In this document: positions 56,476 to 64,000 of the stretch, in pieces
How positions within the stretch are numbered: position 1 is the stretch's first letter
Layout: each line of letters begins with the position of its first letter
From: Methanothrix sp.
GTDB taxonomy: Archaea > Halobacteriota > Methanosarcinia > Methanotrichales > Methanotrichaceae
Direction: 5' to 3'
DNA: 64,000 nucleotides
NCBI GenBank assembly: GCA_026394555.1
Contig: JAPKXZ010000075.1
Span: 62,001-126,000 of the forward strand
The notes under the pieces: generated by a model
Databases searched by the model: none
What the model was told of the DNA's origin: nothing
The model's input: the letters and a program-made list of their open reading frames with translations, nothing else
Translations under genes and position numbers: made by a program

Positions 56476-56643
56476 ATGGCAGGAGCAGTAGAGGAATCTG
56501 TTGTTGGGCAATATTACGATCCCTCCAAGAACCAACTGCCCTACGGAGGAGCCACGGATCTCCGTGGCCGGGTCGTCTGGGCTGTAACAAAGGAAGAGCA
56601 CGACAAGATGCTGGCCAGAATCAATCACCTATTTCCGGAATAA
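56476..56643 (+). CDS. 55-residue LPYGGA-motif protein
   Basis: Second member of the family seen at 11608-11754. It starts MAGAVEESVV, contains QLPYGGATDLRGRVVWAVTK and ends INHLFPE. A TATA-like CTTATAA at 56447-56453 lies about 26 bases before the ATG, consistent with a leaderless transcript. Conservation of LPYGGA, the Trp and VT-x2-E with the other copy supports it being real. Function unknown. Confidence 0.75.
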   Translation: MAGAVEESVVGQYYDPSKNQLPYGGATDLRGRVVWAVTKEEHDKMLARINHLFPE

Positions 56644-56665
56644 TCTGGTTACCTCTGATAAAAAC

Positions 56666-56749
56666 ATGCAGCGATTTAATCTTCCCGATGATTCCGGCCT
56701 GGAAATAATCCCACCAGACCAACTCAAGCATCTCCTGGATAGTCGTTAG
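56666..56749 (+). CDS. possible 27-residue peptide
   Basis: ATG 56666 follows the 55-residue gene by 22 bases. It reads MQRFNLPDDSGLEIIPPDQL and ends KHLLDSR. The composition looks coding, but there is no strong ribosome site and the length allows chance. It could be translated from the same message as the LPYGGA gene. Confidence 0.25.
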   Translation: MQRFNLPDDSGLEIIPPDQLKHLLDSR

Positions 56750-56835
56750 ATCTCCTACTGAGAAATGCCAGCAGGCCAAGCTTCATTCGGATTTAGAATT
56801 TCTCCCGATTTTAAAAATAATCGGAAGTAAGTCGC

Positions 56836-58248
56836 TTATCCCGTACTCCACTTCCCATCCGTCTTCAGCCACCGGTCCATGTCCGCTGCCGCTGTCTTGC
56901 CCTCGCCCATGGCGCTGATCACCGTGGCCCCGCCGCTGGTGATGTCTCCTCCGGCCCAGACCCCTTCCATGGTCGTGCGGCCCCGTTCGTCCACCACCAA
57001 CGTGCCCCATTTGGTGGTCTTAAGCTCTGGCGTGCTGGAGGCGATGAGGGGATTAGGCACCGTGCCTACGGCGATGACCACCGTATCCACATCGACGAGA
57101 TGCTCCGAGCCCTTCTTCACCCGCGGGCTGCGCCGCCCGGAGGCATCGGGCTCGCCCAGCTCCATTTCTACGACCTCCATGGCCCTGACCATGCCCCGTT
57201 CGTCGCCCAAAAAGCGGGTGGGATTGGTGAGGAAGTCAAAGATCACATCCTCCTCCATGGCGTTCTCCACCTCTTCCAGTCGAGCCGGCATCTCCTCGCG
57301 AGAGCGGCGGTAGATGACATGCACCTCGTCCGCCCCCAGGCGCATGGCGGAGCGGGCTGCATCCATGGCCACGTTTCCACCGCCCACCACTGCTACCTTC
57401 TTGCCCTTCTTGATGGGCGTATCGTATTCCGGGAACTTGTAGGCCTTCATCAGGTTGACTCGGGTCAGGTACTCGTTGGCAGAGTAGACGCCGCTCAAAT
57501 TCTCGCCGGGAACATTAAGAAAACGGGGCGCTCCGGCACCTATTCCCAGGAACACGCCGTCATAATCCCCTTTGAGCAGCCCCTCTACCTGCACCTGTCT
57601 GCCTACTACTGAGTCCAACTCCAGTTCGGCGCCCAATGATTGGACGTATTCAATCTCCGCTCGGACGATGCCTTTAGGCAGGCGAAACTCGGGAATGCCG
57701 TAGACCAGGACGCCGCCGCCATCATGCAGTGCCTCGAAGATGGTAACTTTATGCCCGAACTTGGCCATGTCTGCTGCTACCGTCAGCCCAGCCGGTCCAC
57801 AGCCTACCACGGCGACCTTCTTTCCCGTGGCCGCACCGACCTCGCACTTGGGCCTCTCTGCCTGGCATAGCTCCCAATCGGCCACATAGCGTTCCAGACG
57901 ACCGATGGCCACGGGCGCTCCCTTCTTGGCCAGGACGCATTTGCACTCGCACTGCACCTCTTGGGGACAGACCCGGCCGCATATTCCGGGCAGGCTGTTC
58001 TTTCTCTTGAGGGACCGCGCCGCTTTCGGCATGTCCCCATCCCGCAGGGCACAAATGAAGCTGGGTATCTCCACGCCTACCGGACAGCCTTCAATGCACT
58101 TGGGCTTCTTGCATTGAAGACATCTGCTCGCTTCTTCTGCCGCCTGCTCTGGACTGTAGCCCAGGGCAACCTCCTGGAAGTTGCTTTTCCTCTTCTCGGG
58201 AGATTGCTTGGGCATCTCCACCCGGTTTAAATTAATCTTGCTGGACAT
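56836..58248 (-). CDS. GltD/NfnB-like NADPH-dependent flavoprotein
   Basis: A 470-residue protein of the glutamate synthase small subunit / sulfide dehydrogenase family. The N-terminal Fe-S domain has CLQCKKPKCIEGCPVG and CGRVCPQEVQCECKC. The FAD motif VVGCGPAGLTVAADMAKFGH and the NADPH motif VVGGGNVAMDAARSAMRLGA are intact. The start at 58248 (MSSKINLNR) is chosen because the TATA-like TTTTAAATAG on the minus strand is only about 10 bases before the longer ATG at 58296. No large glutamate synthase gene is adjacent; the divergent neighbour is a formate dehydrogenase subunit, so electron exchange with it is possible. Confidence 0.88.
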   Translation of the reverse strand: MSSKINLNRVEMPKQSPEKRKSNFQEVALGYSPEQAAEEASRCLQCKKPKCIEGCPVGVEIPSFICALRDGDMPKAARSLKRKNSLPGICGRVCPQEVQCECKCVLAKKGAPVAIGRLERYVADWELCQAERPKCEVGAATGKKVAVVGCGPAGLTVAADMAKFGHKVTIFEALHDGGGVLVYGIPEFRLPKGIVRAEIEYVQSLGAELELDSVVGRQVQVEGLLKGDYDGVFLGIGAGAPRFLNVPGENLSGVYSANEYLTRVNLMKAYKFPEYDTPIKKGKKVAVVGGGNVAMDAARSAMRLGADEVHVIYRRSREEMPARLEEVENAMEEDVIFDFLTNPTRFLGDERGMVRAMEVVEMELGEPDASGRRSPRVKKGSEHLVDVDTVVIAVGTVPNPLIASSTPELKTTKWGTLVVDERGRTTMEGVWAGGDITSGGATVISAMGEGKTAAADMDRWLKTDGKWSTG

Positions 58249-58381
58249 CTTTTCCACACCGCGCTTCTGAAGGCTTGATATCTTCTGGCTGATCATCCTT
58301 GTGCTATTTAAAAAAGATTTTCCTTTCAGAGCAATCTTCTAATACAATTAATCCTCACCATTGCCCGGCGCGGTTGGGAAC

Positions 58382-61135
58382 ATGACTGAAATTAGACTGA
58401 CCATCGACGATCGAGAGGTAGTGGTCCCAGAGGGAGCTACAGTTCTCGATGCTGCCCGCAAAGCGGGATCTTATGTACCAGCACTCTGCGACTACCCGGA
58501 CCTCAAGCCTATCGGCTCCTGCAAGCTGTGCATCGTTTCCGTAAAGGGCCGGGATTTCTATCCTACCGCCTGCAATACCCCGGCGGAAGAGGGGATGGTG
58601 GTGCATACCAAGACAGAGGAGCTGCAGGAGATGAGAAGAAATACCCTGGAGATGCTCTTGGCTCTCACCAATCATCCCACCAGCTGCCTCTTCTGCGAAA
58701 GGAAAAATGAATGCGGCGACCTGCGCGAATGCATGCGCAAATTCCCGGTCACCGTGGGCTGCAAGTACTGCCCCAAGAATGAGGAGTGCGAGCTGCAGGA
58801 GGCGGTGCGGTTCGTGGGGTTGGAAAACATCAGATACCAGATCTCTTTTAAGAATATACCGGTTTTAAGAGAACCTTTCTTCGATCGCAATTACAGCCTC
58901 TGCATCATGTGCGGCCGATGTATGCGAATCTGTCAGGAGGTGCGCGGGGTGGGTGTGCTGTCCAGCAATCCCGATTTTCATCGCATGCACTGGATCGGCC
59001 CCGAATCCTTGCAGGAATCGGACTGCAAGTTCTGCGGCGCATGTGTGGATGCCTGCCCCACCGGTGCACTTTATGGCCGGTCTGATAAATGGATGCGACC
59101 AGATAAGACGGTTGCCACCGTTTGCCCCTACTGTGGCGTAGGCTGCCGATTAGAGCTTAGAGTCAAAGAAGACCGAATTATCTCTATCCATCCGGACAAA
59201 GAAAGTCCGGTAAATCGTGGGCAGGCATGCGTTAAAGGCCGTTTTGGCCTGGAGGAGATTGTCCATCATCCCGACCGTTTGACCACACCCCTGATAAGAC
59301 GTAACGGCAGACTTGAGGAGGCCAGCTGGGAAGAAGCACTCGACCTAGTCGCCAAGAGGTTCACCGAGATCAAAAATAAATACGGTCCTAATTCACTGGG
59401 AGCATTTTCCTCTTCCAGGTGCACCAATGAAGAGAACTACCTTGTGCAGAAACTTGCCCGGGCCGCCTTCGGCACTAACAATGTGGACAACTGCGCGCGA
59501 GTCTGCCATGCCCCTTCCGTAACTGGGCTGGCGGCATGCTTTGGAAGCGGAGCCGCCACCAATTCCTTTGACCAGATTGAAGACGCCGATGTCCTGTTCA
59601 TTATCGGTTCCAACACTACCGAGGCTCATCCGATCGTAAGTCTGAAGATAATCAAGGCAGCTTCCAAGGGCGCAAAGATCATCGTGGCTGACCCCCGCAA
59701 GATCGAGTTGGTCGGCCTGGCAACAGTATGGCTCAACCTGAAGCCGGGAACTAATATCGCCCTGCTTAATGCAATGATGAATGTCATACTCCGGGAAGGG
59801 CTGGAAGATCGTGACTTTATTGCCGGGCGTACCGAGGGCTTCGAGAAAATGCAAACGGTGGTTATGGAATATCCGCCTGATCGGGCTGCCAAGATAACCG
59901 GAGTCTCTGAGGAAGATATCATAAAAGCCGCCCGGATCTATGCTAAGGCGAAAAAAGCAATGATTATCTATAGCCTGGGAATGACCGAACACATTACAGG
60001 AACCGCCAATGTAATGTCCCTGGGAAACCTGGCTATGCTAACGGGTAATGTGGGACGCCAGTCGACCGGGGTAATGCCACTACGTGGTCAAAATAACGTG
60101 CAGGGGGCCTGTGATATGGGGGCTCTTCCCAATGTTTACGTTGGTTATCAGCCGGTAGCGGACCCGAAGATACAGTCCAAATTCGAAGAAGCCTGGAAGG
60201 TCAAATTGTCTGCAACTCCTGGTCTGACCTCCACCCAAATATTAGAGGGTGTTACAGAAAGTGGAATTAGGGGGCTTTATATCCTGGGGGAAGACCCCGC
60301 CCAGACCGATCCTGATACCAATCGAGTCCGTGCTTCACTTGAATCCCTGGACTTCCTTGTTGTCCAGGAGATTTTCCCTACTGAGACTACTAACTATGCC
60401 GACGTTATCCTGCCTGCCGCCAGCTTTGCGGAGTGTGACGGAACCTTTACCAATGGTGAGCGGCGCATTCAACGGGTGCGTAAAGCGATACCTGCAATTT
60501 GTGGCCAGGAAAACTGGCAAACCATTTGTCTTATTGCCCAAAAGATGGGCTATCCCATGAACTATAGTCACCCTTCGGAGATTATGGACGAAATTGCAAC
60601 TCTAGCACCGATGTTTGCCGGAGTGAGCTTCGCGCGGCTGGGAAGCGCGGGTCTGCAGTGGCCCTGTCCGTCTATGCTGCATCCGGGCACAGAGACGCTT
60701 CATGTGGGGAGTTTCAGTTGTGGCCTCGGAAAATTTAACGCCGTGCAACACAAATATCCTGCCGAGCAGACTGATTCTGATTATCCTTTGATTCTTACCA
60801 CCGGCAGGAGAAGAGAGCATTACAACTGTGGCTCCATGACCCGGCGCTCTCGTGGAATCATGTATGTATGGCCGGAGGAGACTATAGAAATAAGCCCTGC
60901 TGATGCAAAAGAGCTTGGGGTTGAAGACGGAGAGACGGTTCTGGTCAGGTCCCGACGCGGGGAAGTTAGAACAAAGGCAAGAGTTACCGATAAGTCATCG
61001 CGCGGCGTAGCCTTTATGTCCTTCCACTACCAGGATGTTCTTACTAACCTTCTTACCAACGCTGCCCTTGATCCCCAGGCAAAGACGCCGGAGTATAAGG
61101 CATGTGCCATAAAGATAGAGAAGATCACTTCATGA
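58382..61135 (+). CDS. formate dehydrogenase alpha subunit with NuoG-like N-terminal clusters
   Basis: A 917-residue molybdopterin enzyme. Order: [2Fe-2S] domain (ALCDYPDLKPIGSCKLC), His/Cys cluster regions (CLFCERKNECGDLREC; CKYCPKNEECEL), two 4Fe-4S clusters (CIMCGRCMRIC; CKFCGACVDACP), then the FdhA core starting CPYCGVGCRLEL. The metal ligand position is Cys: NVDNCARVCHAPSVTG, where some FDHs have selenocysteine. The C-terminal bis-MGD domain is complete. It should oxidise formate or reduce CO2. No FdhB follows. ATG 58382 is preferred over TTG 58361. Electron partners are unknown. Confidence 0.9.
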   Translation: MTEIRLTIDDREVVVPEGATVLDAARKAGSYVPALCDYPDLKPIGSCKLCIVSVKGRDFYPTACNTPAEEGMVVHTKTEELQEMRRNTLEMLLALTNHPTSCLFCERKNECGDLRECMRKFPVTVGCKYCPKNEECELQEAVRFVGLENIRYQISFKNIPVLREPFFDRNYSLCIMCGRCMRICQEVRGVGVLSSNPDFHRMHWIGPESLQESDCKFCGACVDACPTGALYGRSDKWMRPDKTVATVCPYCGVGCRLELRVKEDRIISIHPDKESPVNRGQACVKGRFGLEEIVHHPDRLTTPLIRRNGRLEEASWEEALDLVAKRFTEIKNKYGPNSLGAFSSSRCTNEENYLVQKLARAAFGTNNVDNCARVCHAPSVTGLAACFGSGAATNSFDQIEDADVLFIIGSNTTEAHPIVSLKIIKAASKGAKIIVADPRKIELVGLATVWLNLKPGTNIALLNAMMNVILREGLEDRDFIAGRTEGFEKMQTVVMEYPPDRAAKITGVSEEDIIKAARIYAKAKKAMIIYSLGMTEHITGTANVMSLGNLAMLTGNVGRQSTGVMPLRGQNNVQGACDMGALPNVYVGYQPVADPKIQSKFEEAWKVKLSATPGLTSTQILEGVTESGIRGLYILGEDPAQTDPDTNRVRASLESLDFLVVQEIFPTETTNYADVILPAASFAECDGTFTNGERRIQRVRKAIPAICGQENWQTICLIAQKMGYPMNYSHPSEIMDEIATLAPMFAGVSFARLGSAGLQWPCPSMLHPGTETLHVGSFSCGLGKFNAVQHKYPAEQTDSDYPLILTTGRRREHYNCGSMTRRSRGIMYVWPEETIEISPADAKELGVEDGETVLVRSRRGEVRTKARVTDKSSRGVAFMSFHYQDVLTNLLTNAALDPQAKTPEYKACAIKIEKITS

Positions 61136-61149
61136 AAGACTAAAGCGAT

Positions 61150-61191
61150 TAGTCAGCCAACATTCCTGCCAGGTAAGTGAGGGGCTGACTA
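61150..61191 (+). terminator. hairpin after the formate dehydrogenase gene
   Basis: TAGTCAGCC (61150-61158) pairs perfectly with GGCTGACTA (61183-61191). No T-run follows, so it may be a 3' stability element, not a true terminator. It lies between convergent genes. Confidence 0.4.
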
Positions 61192-61296
61192 CATAGATTT
61201 ATCTGCTCTTGGTTATAAATATCCCGAGCAGTTCGAAATGGAGGTTGCATTAAATACGGTTGCTTAGCTAATTGTCCACTCATAGGCTTAGTCCAA

Positions 61297-61794
61297 TCAT
61301 TTGACTGCCTCATCTATCCACAAAATTTGACCTTCACGGGTGATGAAGATAACCACATCTCTCGGCAGTCTCTGTCGCTTGAAGAGAAAAGGCGCTTTGG
61401 CCTTGAGTCTCACTATCAGGTCTAGTGAATTGGCCGGAAGATGTATGCCCACCAGGTCGGCTTCCCTGAAAATCATGTCAGGCATCCGGAGAACATCTGT
61501 GCCCGCCGGAATTTGTGATATTATGGGTGCTTGGACTTTCATCCAATCGTGAATGGTCCTCCTGGATGCTATTATATTCTGATGAGCTCTTTGTTCCAGT
61601 TTGCTGATGTTGGCGCGAGTGGTGCCCATCATTTTGGCTACCTCCTGTTGGGAGAAATCCTGTAAGCGAAGCCGCAATACCTGCATCTGACGTTCGGTCA
61701 GGAATGATTTTATCTCCTCCTTAAGTTCCGTGACTTCATCCTTTCCAGGCATACTGCCGACTATGTCTTCCACTGGTAGGTAATAAAGATGCAT
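61297..61794 (-). CDS. Tfx-family DNA-binding regulator
   Basis: A 165-residue protein with an N-terminal HTH (SFLTERQMQVLRLRLQDFSQ, QEVAKMMGTTRANISKLEQR) and the Tfx C-terminal domain (GTDVLRMPDMIFREADLVGI, HLPANSLDLIVRLKAKAP). In Methanothermobacter, Tfx binds DNA next to the fmdECB operon. Here the gene is the third of fwdB-fno-tfx, so regulation of the same methanofuran-level step is likely. The start could be ATG 61794 or ATG 61752, where the family usually begins closer to the HTH. Confidence 0.88.
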   Translation of the reverse strand: MHLYYLPVEDIVGSMPGKDEVTELKEEIKSFLTERQMQVLRLRLQDFSQQEVAKMMGTTRANISKLEQRAHQNIIASRRTIHDWMKVQAPIISQIPAGTDVLRMPDMIFREADLVGIHLPANSLDLIVRLKAKAPFLFKRQRLPRDVVIFITREGQILWIDEAVK

Positions 61795-61819
61795 GAGATA
61801 TTAATGTGGCAAGATTTGT

Positions 61820-62485
61820 CTAAGCATCTCTCCTCTCCGAGACGATGCAAATGCCGGCATCCTTGATCTTGTTCTTCCTGGCTGCGTTGAGAAGCATTGG
61901 TGTGAGGCTCTCGACTAGGGAGGATGCGGCCAGAGGCCCGATCTTTATCGGTCGCAGGCTTTTGATCTCCCGAGTCAGATCGAATACAAGTTCAAGCGCT
62001 TCAGGGTAGTCGCTGCACATGAGAGTATCAGCCTTCAATTCCCAGTCTTTAGCCTGGAGAGCTGCGGCGCTGATGGTATGAAAGGCTGACACGATTTTTA
62101 TGCCCTCGGGAAGCATTGTCTTGACCCGCTGGGCCGCGCTTCCCTCCGCAGGCGGGCAGTACTGGAAGAACTTGCCGTTATAATTCATGGGCACAATGGG
62201 CGAAATGACCACCTGATTGTCATAGCTCTCTTTCAAATCGCCGGTCACCGATGTGAGGCGATCGTATGGAACGCATAGCACGGCCACGTCCGAAGCGGCG
62301 ATGGCGCTGTCGTTGTCCGTCCCCCATGCCGTTCCCTCCTGATCCAGGATCTGCAGGACTGCTTTGGCTCTCTCCTCGGCCTTATCGGCCTTTCTTGAGC
62401 CAATGATAATCTCGTGATTTGCAGCCCAGCGAACGGCAAAGCCTGTCCCGATATTCCCGGTTCCACCTACAAGTGCAATTTTCAT
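61820..62485 (-). CDS. fno: F420-dependent NADP reductase
   Basis: A 221-residue enzyme exchanging electrons between F420 and NADP. The N-terminal motif KIALVGGTGNIGTGFAVRWA binds NADP, with IIIGSRKADKAEE (Ser-Arg for the 2'-phosphate). PIVPMNYNGKFFQYCPPAEG and IVSAFHTISAAALQ form the F420 site. The ATG at 62485 matches the family start; the frame extends upstream but adds unrelated residues. It is transcribed after fwdB (35-base gap) and before tfx (25-base gap). Confidence 0.93.
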   Translation of the reverse strand: MKIALVGGTGNIGTGFAVRWAANHEIIIGSRKADKAEERAKAVLQILDQEGTAWGTDNDSAIAASDVAVLCVPYDRLTSVTGDLKESYDNQVVISPIVPMNYNGKFFQYCPPAEGSAAQRVKTMLPEGIKIVSAFHTISAAALQAKDWELKADTLMCSDYPEALELVFDLTREIKSLRPIKIGPLAASSLVESLTPMLLNAARKNKIKDAGICIVSERRDA

Positions 62486-62520
62486 GGCAAACGGCCTCTT
62501 AGCAGTTGGGCAATGCCCAA

Positions 62521-63987
62521 TTATGGACAATTGTATTTGTTGATCTTGTTTATGTTCCAGTCGAAAAGGTGCTCTGTTGCATCCTGTGGTGGTACAACAT
62601 CTGGCGTGGTCAAATGATATTGGTTTTGCCCGGCCACCACCTCGAGATTTAACAAAGCACCAAAAACCTGCTTGAGGATATGTTCATTGCTATCTGCGAA
62701 GGAAAATGGAGAGTGCATGATGGATTTGGAGTGGATGCAGACGCCGTCAAAACGATGCAGTGTGCCTTCGCACTCTATGGCATCTATGACGCCAGGCAGA
62801 ACCACATCTGCGAGCAGAGTCATGGGGCCAGGGATGACATCAATGCAAACTGTAGGGATTTCGGCTAGATATTCGGCACAGGCAGCTGGCAGATGAGCGT
62901 CTAGATTGGATGAGACAAGCAGGGCTGCATCTATATCTCTCTCTCTCAGAAGATTTACGGTCGTATATTCGCCGGGATTGTAGCGCGGGTACCCCCTGGA
63001 AAAATCCAGGCCGAATGGAAAGCCGTAGAGGGCGGATGCGATCTGGTTGAAGCCACATGTGTTGCTATTGTCACTCAATGGGCCTATGACGAACTTGGTG
63101 AATTCGTTCAGCTCCGCGGCCAAGTGGAGGGCCAGCTCAACATTGCGATGCATTCCATTGGATGATGCAATCCCCGATCCAAGATAAATGACACCGCAAT
63201 TGCAGCTCTTCATAATCTCCAGAATCTCATTCATCTGGTCGATAGAGATGCCGGTGACCTTCTCCACGGAAGGATGGGGCGATCTGCCATGCAAGAGGGT
63301 GAGCAGGGCGGAGAGAAGCTCATAATCAGTGCCTGCATTGAGCTGAATATGAAAATCGGACATATCCGCAGTGATTGATCGCCTGGGATCTACGGTGATG
63401 ATTGTCCGGTCGGACCGGCCTCTTCTTGTCCAGTAGCCTCTGGGATAGATAGCATAAAGGGACATGTGCCTGGGCATGGATTCCAGAGGATTTGCGCCCC
63501 AATAGACGGCCAAATCAGACCGGATCTTGCTTAAGCCTGCAGTTGCGCCCACCTGCCCCGCCTCCTGGACACCCATAACGGTGGGGCCGTTGCCGACCGA
63601 TGTGCTGGAGTCTACCACACCTCCCAGATACTCCCCCAATAAAAGCCCGACCTGCATGGCTTCGCAGGTGATATCGCTGCCCAAAAAGATCAAAGGGCGC
63701 CTGGCAATTGCGAGAATGCGGCCTGCCTTCTCCGGGGCTTCGTCCCAGGAGGCTTTCCTGAACTTGTCGCGATCCTGATGATCTCTTATCAAAGGTACTC
63801 GAATCCGTCGGTCGCTGGTCGCCTGCAGGAATTTGGCGTGCCCCATCTTGCAGGCATTCTTTATTATTAGATCAGGTTGATCTTCATTTCCTTTTTCTTT
63901 TGCATTCCCATTTCCGATGAAATCTATCTGGATATCATCGCAGCATGCACCGCAGCCCGGACAGATCACATTCCTGATGGTCATCAT
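62521..63987 (-). CDS. formylmethanofuran dehydrogenase subunit B paralogue with altered active site
   Basis: A 488-residue molybdopterin protein of the FwdB/FmdB family. The N-terminal cluster CPGCGACCDDIQ plus NACKMGHAK binds 4Fe-4S. The region that normally reads VCHGPS, where Cys ligates W or Mo, here reads STSVGNGPTVMGVQ, so the ligand cysteine and neighbouring His are replaced by Gly-Asn. YWGANPLESMPRHMS and VDPRRSITADMSDFHI follow. The protein is 50-60 residues longer than usual, and the tail (VPPQDATEHLFDWNINKINK) is partly encoded by a palindromic repeat. The other Fwd subunits are not next to it. Confidence 0.85.
   Translation of the reverse strand: MMTIRNVICPGCGACCDDIQIDFIGNGNAKEKGNEDQPDLIIKNACKMGHAKFLQATSDRRIRVPLIRDHQDRDKFRKASWDEAPEKAGRILAIARRPLIFLGSDITCEAMQVGLLLGEYLGGVVDSSTSVGNGPTVMGVQEAGQVGATAGLSKIRSDLAVYWGANPLESMPRHMSLYAIYPRGYWTRRGRSDRTIITVDPRRSITADMSDFHIQLNAGTDYELLSALLTLLHGRSPHPSVEKVTGISIDQMNEILEIMKSCNCGVIYLGSGIASSNGMHRNVELALHLAAELNEFTKFVIGPLSDNSNTCGFNQIASALYGFPFGLDFSRGYPRYNPGEYTTVNLLRERDIDAALLVSSNLDAHLPAACAEYLAEIPTVCIDVIPGPMTLLADVVLPGVIDAIECEGTLHRFDGVCIHSKSIMHSPFSFADSNEHILKQVFGALLNLEVVAGQNQYHLTTPDVVPPQDATEHLFDWNINKINKYNCP
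62568..62657. repeat. palindromic repeat within the 3' end of fwdB
   Basis: On the plus strand it starts GCTCTGTTGCATCCTGTGGT, followed by GGTAC, and ends near CCGGCCACCACCTCGAGATT. It aligns with the intergenic element 56342-56432 in reverse, with the outer arms best conserved. It encodes about 30 residues of the FwdB tail in frame. Confidence 0.6.
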
Positions 63988-64000
63988 TCTCTCGCAAAAA

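Noticed and set aside
59393-59992. 199-codon frame antisense to the formate dehydrogenase gene
   Set aside because: Shadow of a clear molybdopterin domain; no independent signals.

Overview
The window looks like chromosomal DNA of an anaerobic euryarchaeal methanogen, most likely of the Methanothrix (Methanosaeta)/Methanosarcinales group. Marker genes are a tungsten/molybdenum formylmethanofuran dehydrogenase B homologue, an F420-dependent NADP reductase, a Tfx-type regulator, methanogenesis marker protein 11, geranylgeranyl reductase with its ferredoxin, and archaeal DnaG, MCM, CDC48, NMD3, Pth2 and ThrRS. Many starts are GTG or TTG, several genes have a TATA box about 25 bases before a leaderless start, and short palindromic repeats are scattered between genes. 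The genus is inferred from gene content; no rRNA gene is present.

Layout. 1-6.8 kb is accessory: small membrane proteins, a NYN nuclease, a large N-glycosylation-rich exported protein, a RelE/ParE-type toxin-antitoxin pair, a 17-18-repeat TPR protein and copies of a GC-rich dispersed repeat. 6.9-13.2 kb holds adenine deaminase, CDC48, a PRC-barrel protein, a 48-residue protein and an exported/cytosolic cyclophilin pair. 13.4-16.2 kb is an AT-rich pair of surface-protein genes. 16.4-24.1 kb carries ThrRS, a beta-helix surface protein, a YgiQ-type radical SAM protein, a HepT remnant and a DUF1616 membrane-protein pair. 24.1-26.3 kb contains small genes, an inverted-repeat cluster, tRNA-His and a decayed vWA gene.

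26.3-30.3 kb is the most unusual part. An array of near-tandem hairpins, each showing a GGAGGGA loop, lies directly before a four-gene group: PfkB-type phosphofructokinase, class I aldolase, bacterial-type phosphoglycerate mutase and an HPr-kinase-like P-loop protein. Triosephosphate isomerase is at 47.2 kb.

30.5-46.1 kb is information processing: intein-containing MCM, DUF424, NMD3, then DnaG-Pth2-TruD-Mmp11-IorA-like in one direction, a DHH/RecJ-like nuclease opposite, and Trm56 with an ATP-grasp ligase. 46.2-53.0 kb has an RHH regulator, TIM, acylphosphatase, ferredoxin plus geranylgeranyl reductase, a winged-helix regulator, FeoA and HisHF. 53.4-58.2 kb has glutamate dehydrogenase followed by a decayed partial copy, a DUF4145 protein, a second member of the 48-residue protein family and a GltD/NfnB-like flavoprotein. 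58.4-64 kb has a large formate dehydrogenase alpha subunit and the apparent operon fwdB-fno-tfx. This FwdB appears to lack the catalytic cysteine of its family, and a palindromic repeat lies inside its 3' end.

Nine genes shorter than about 60 codons were read directly from the DNA (186-353, 3857-4015, 11608-11754, 24123-24233, 46162-46290, 48128-48298, 56476-56643, 56666-56749, and the leader frame 26555-26665). Their confidence varies and is stated with each.
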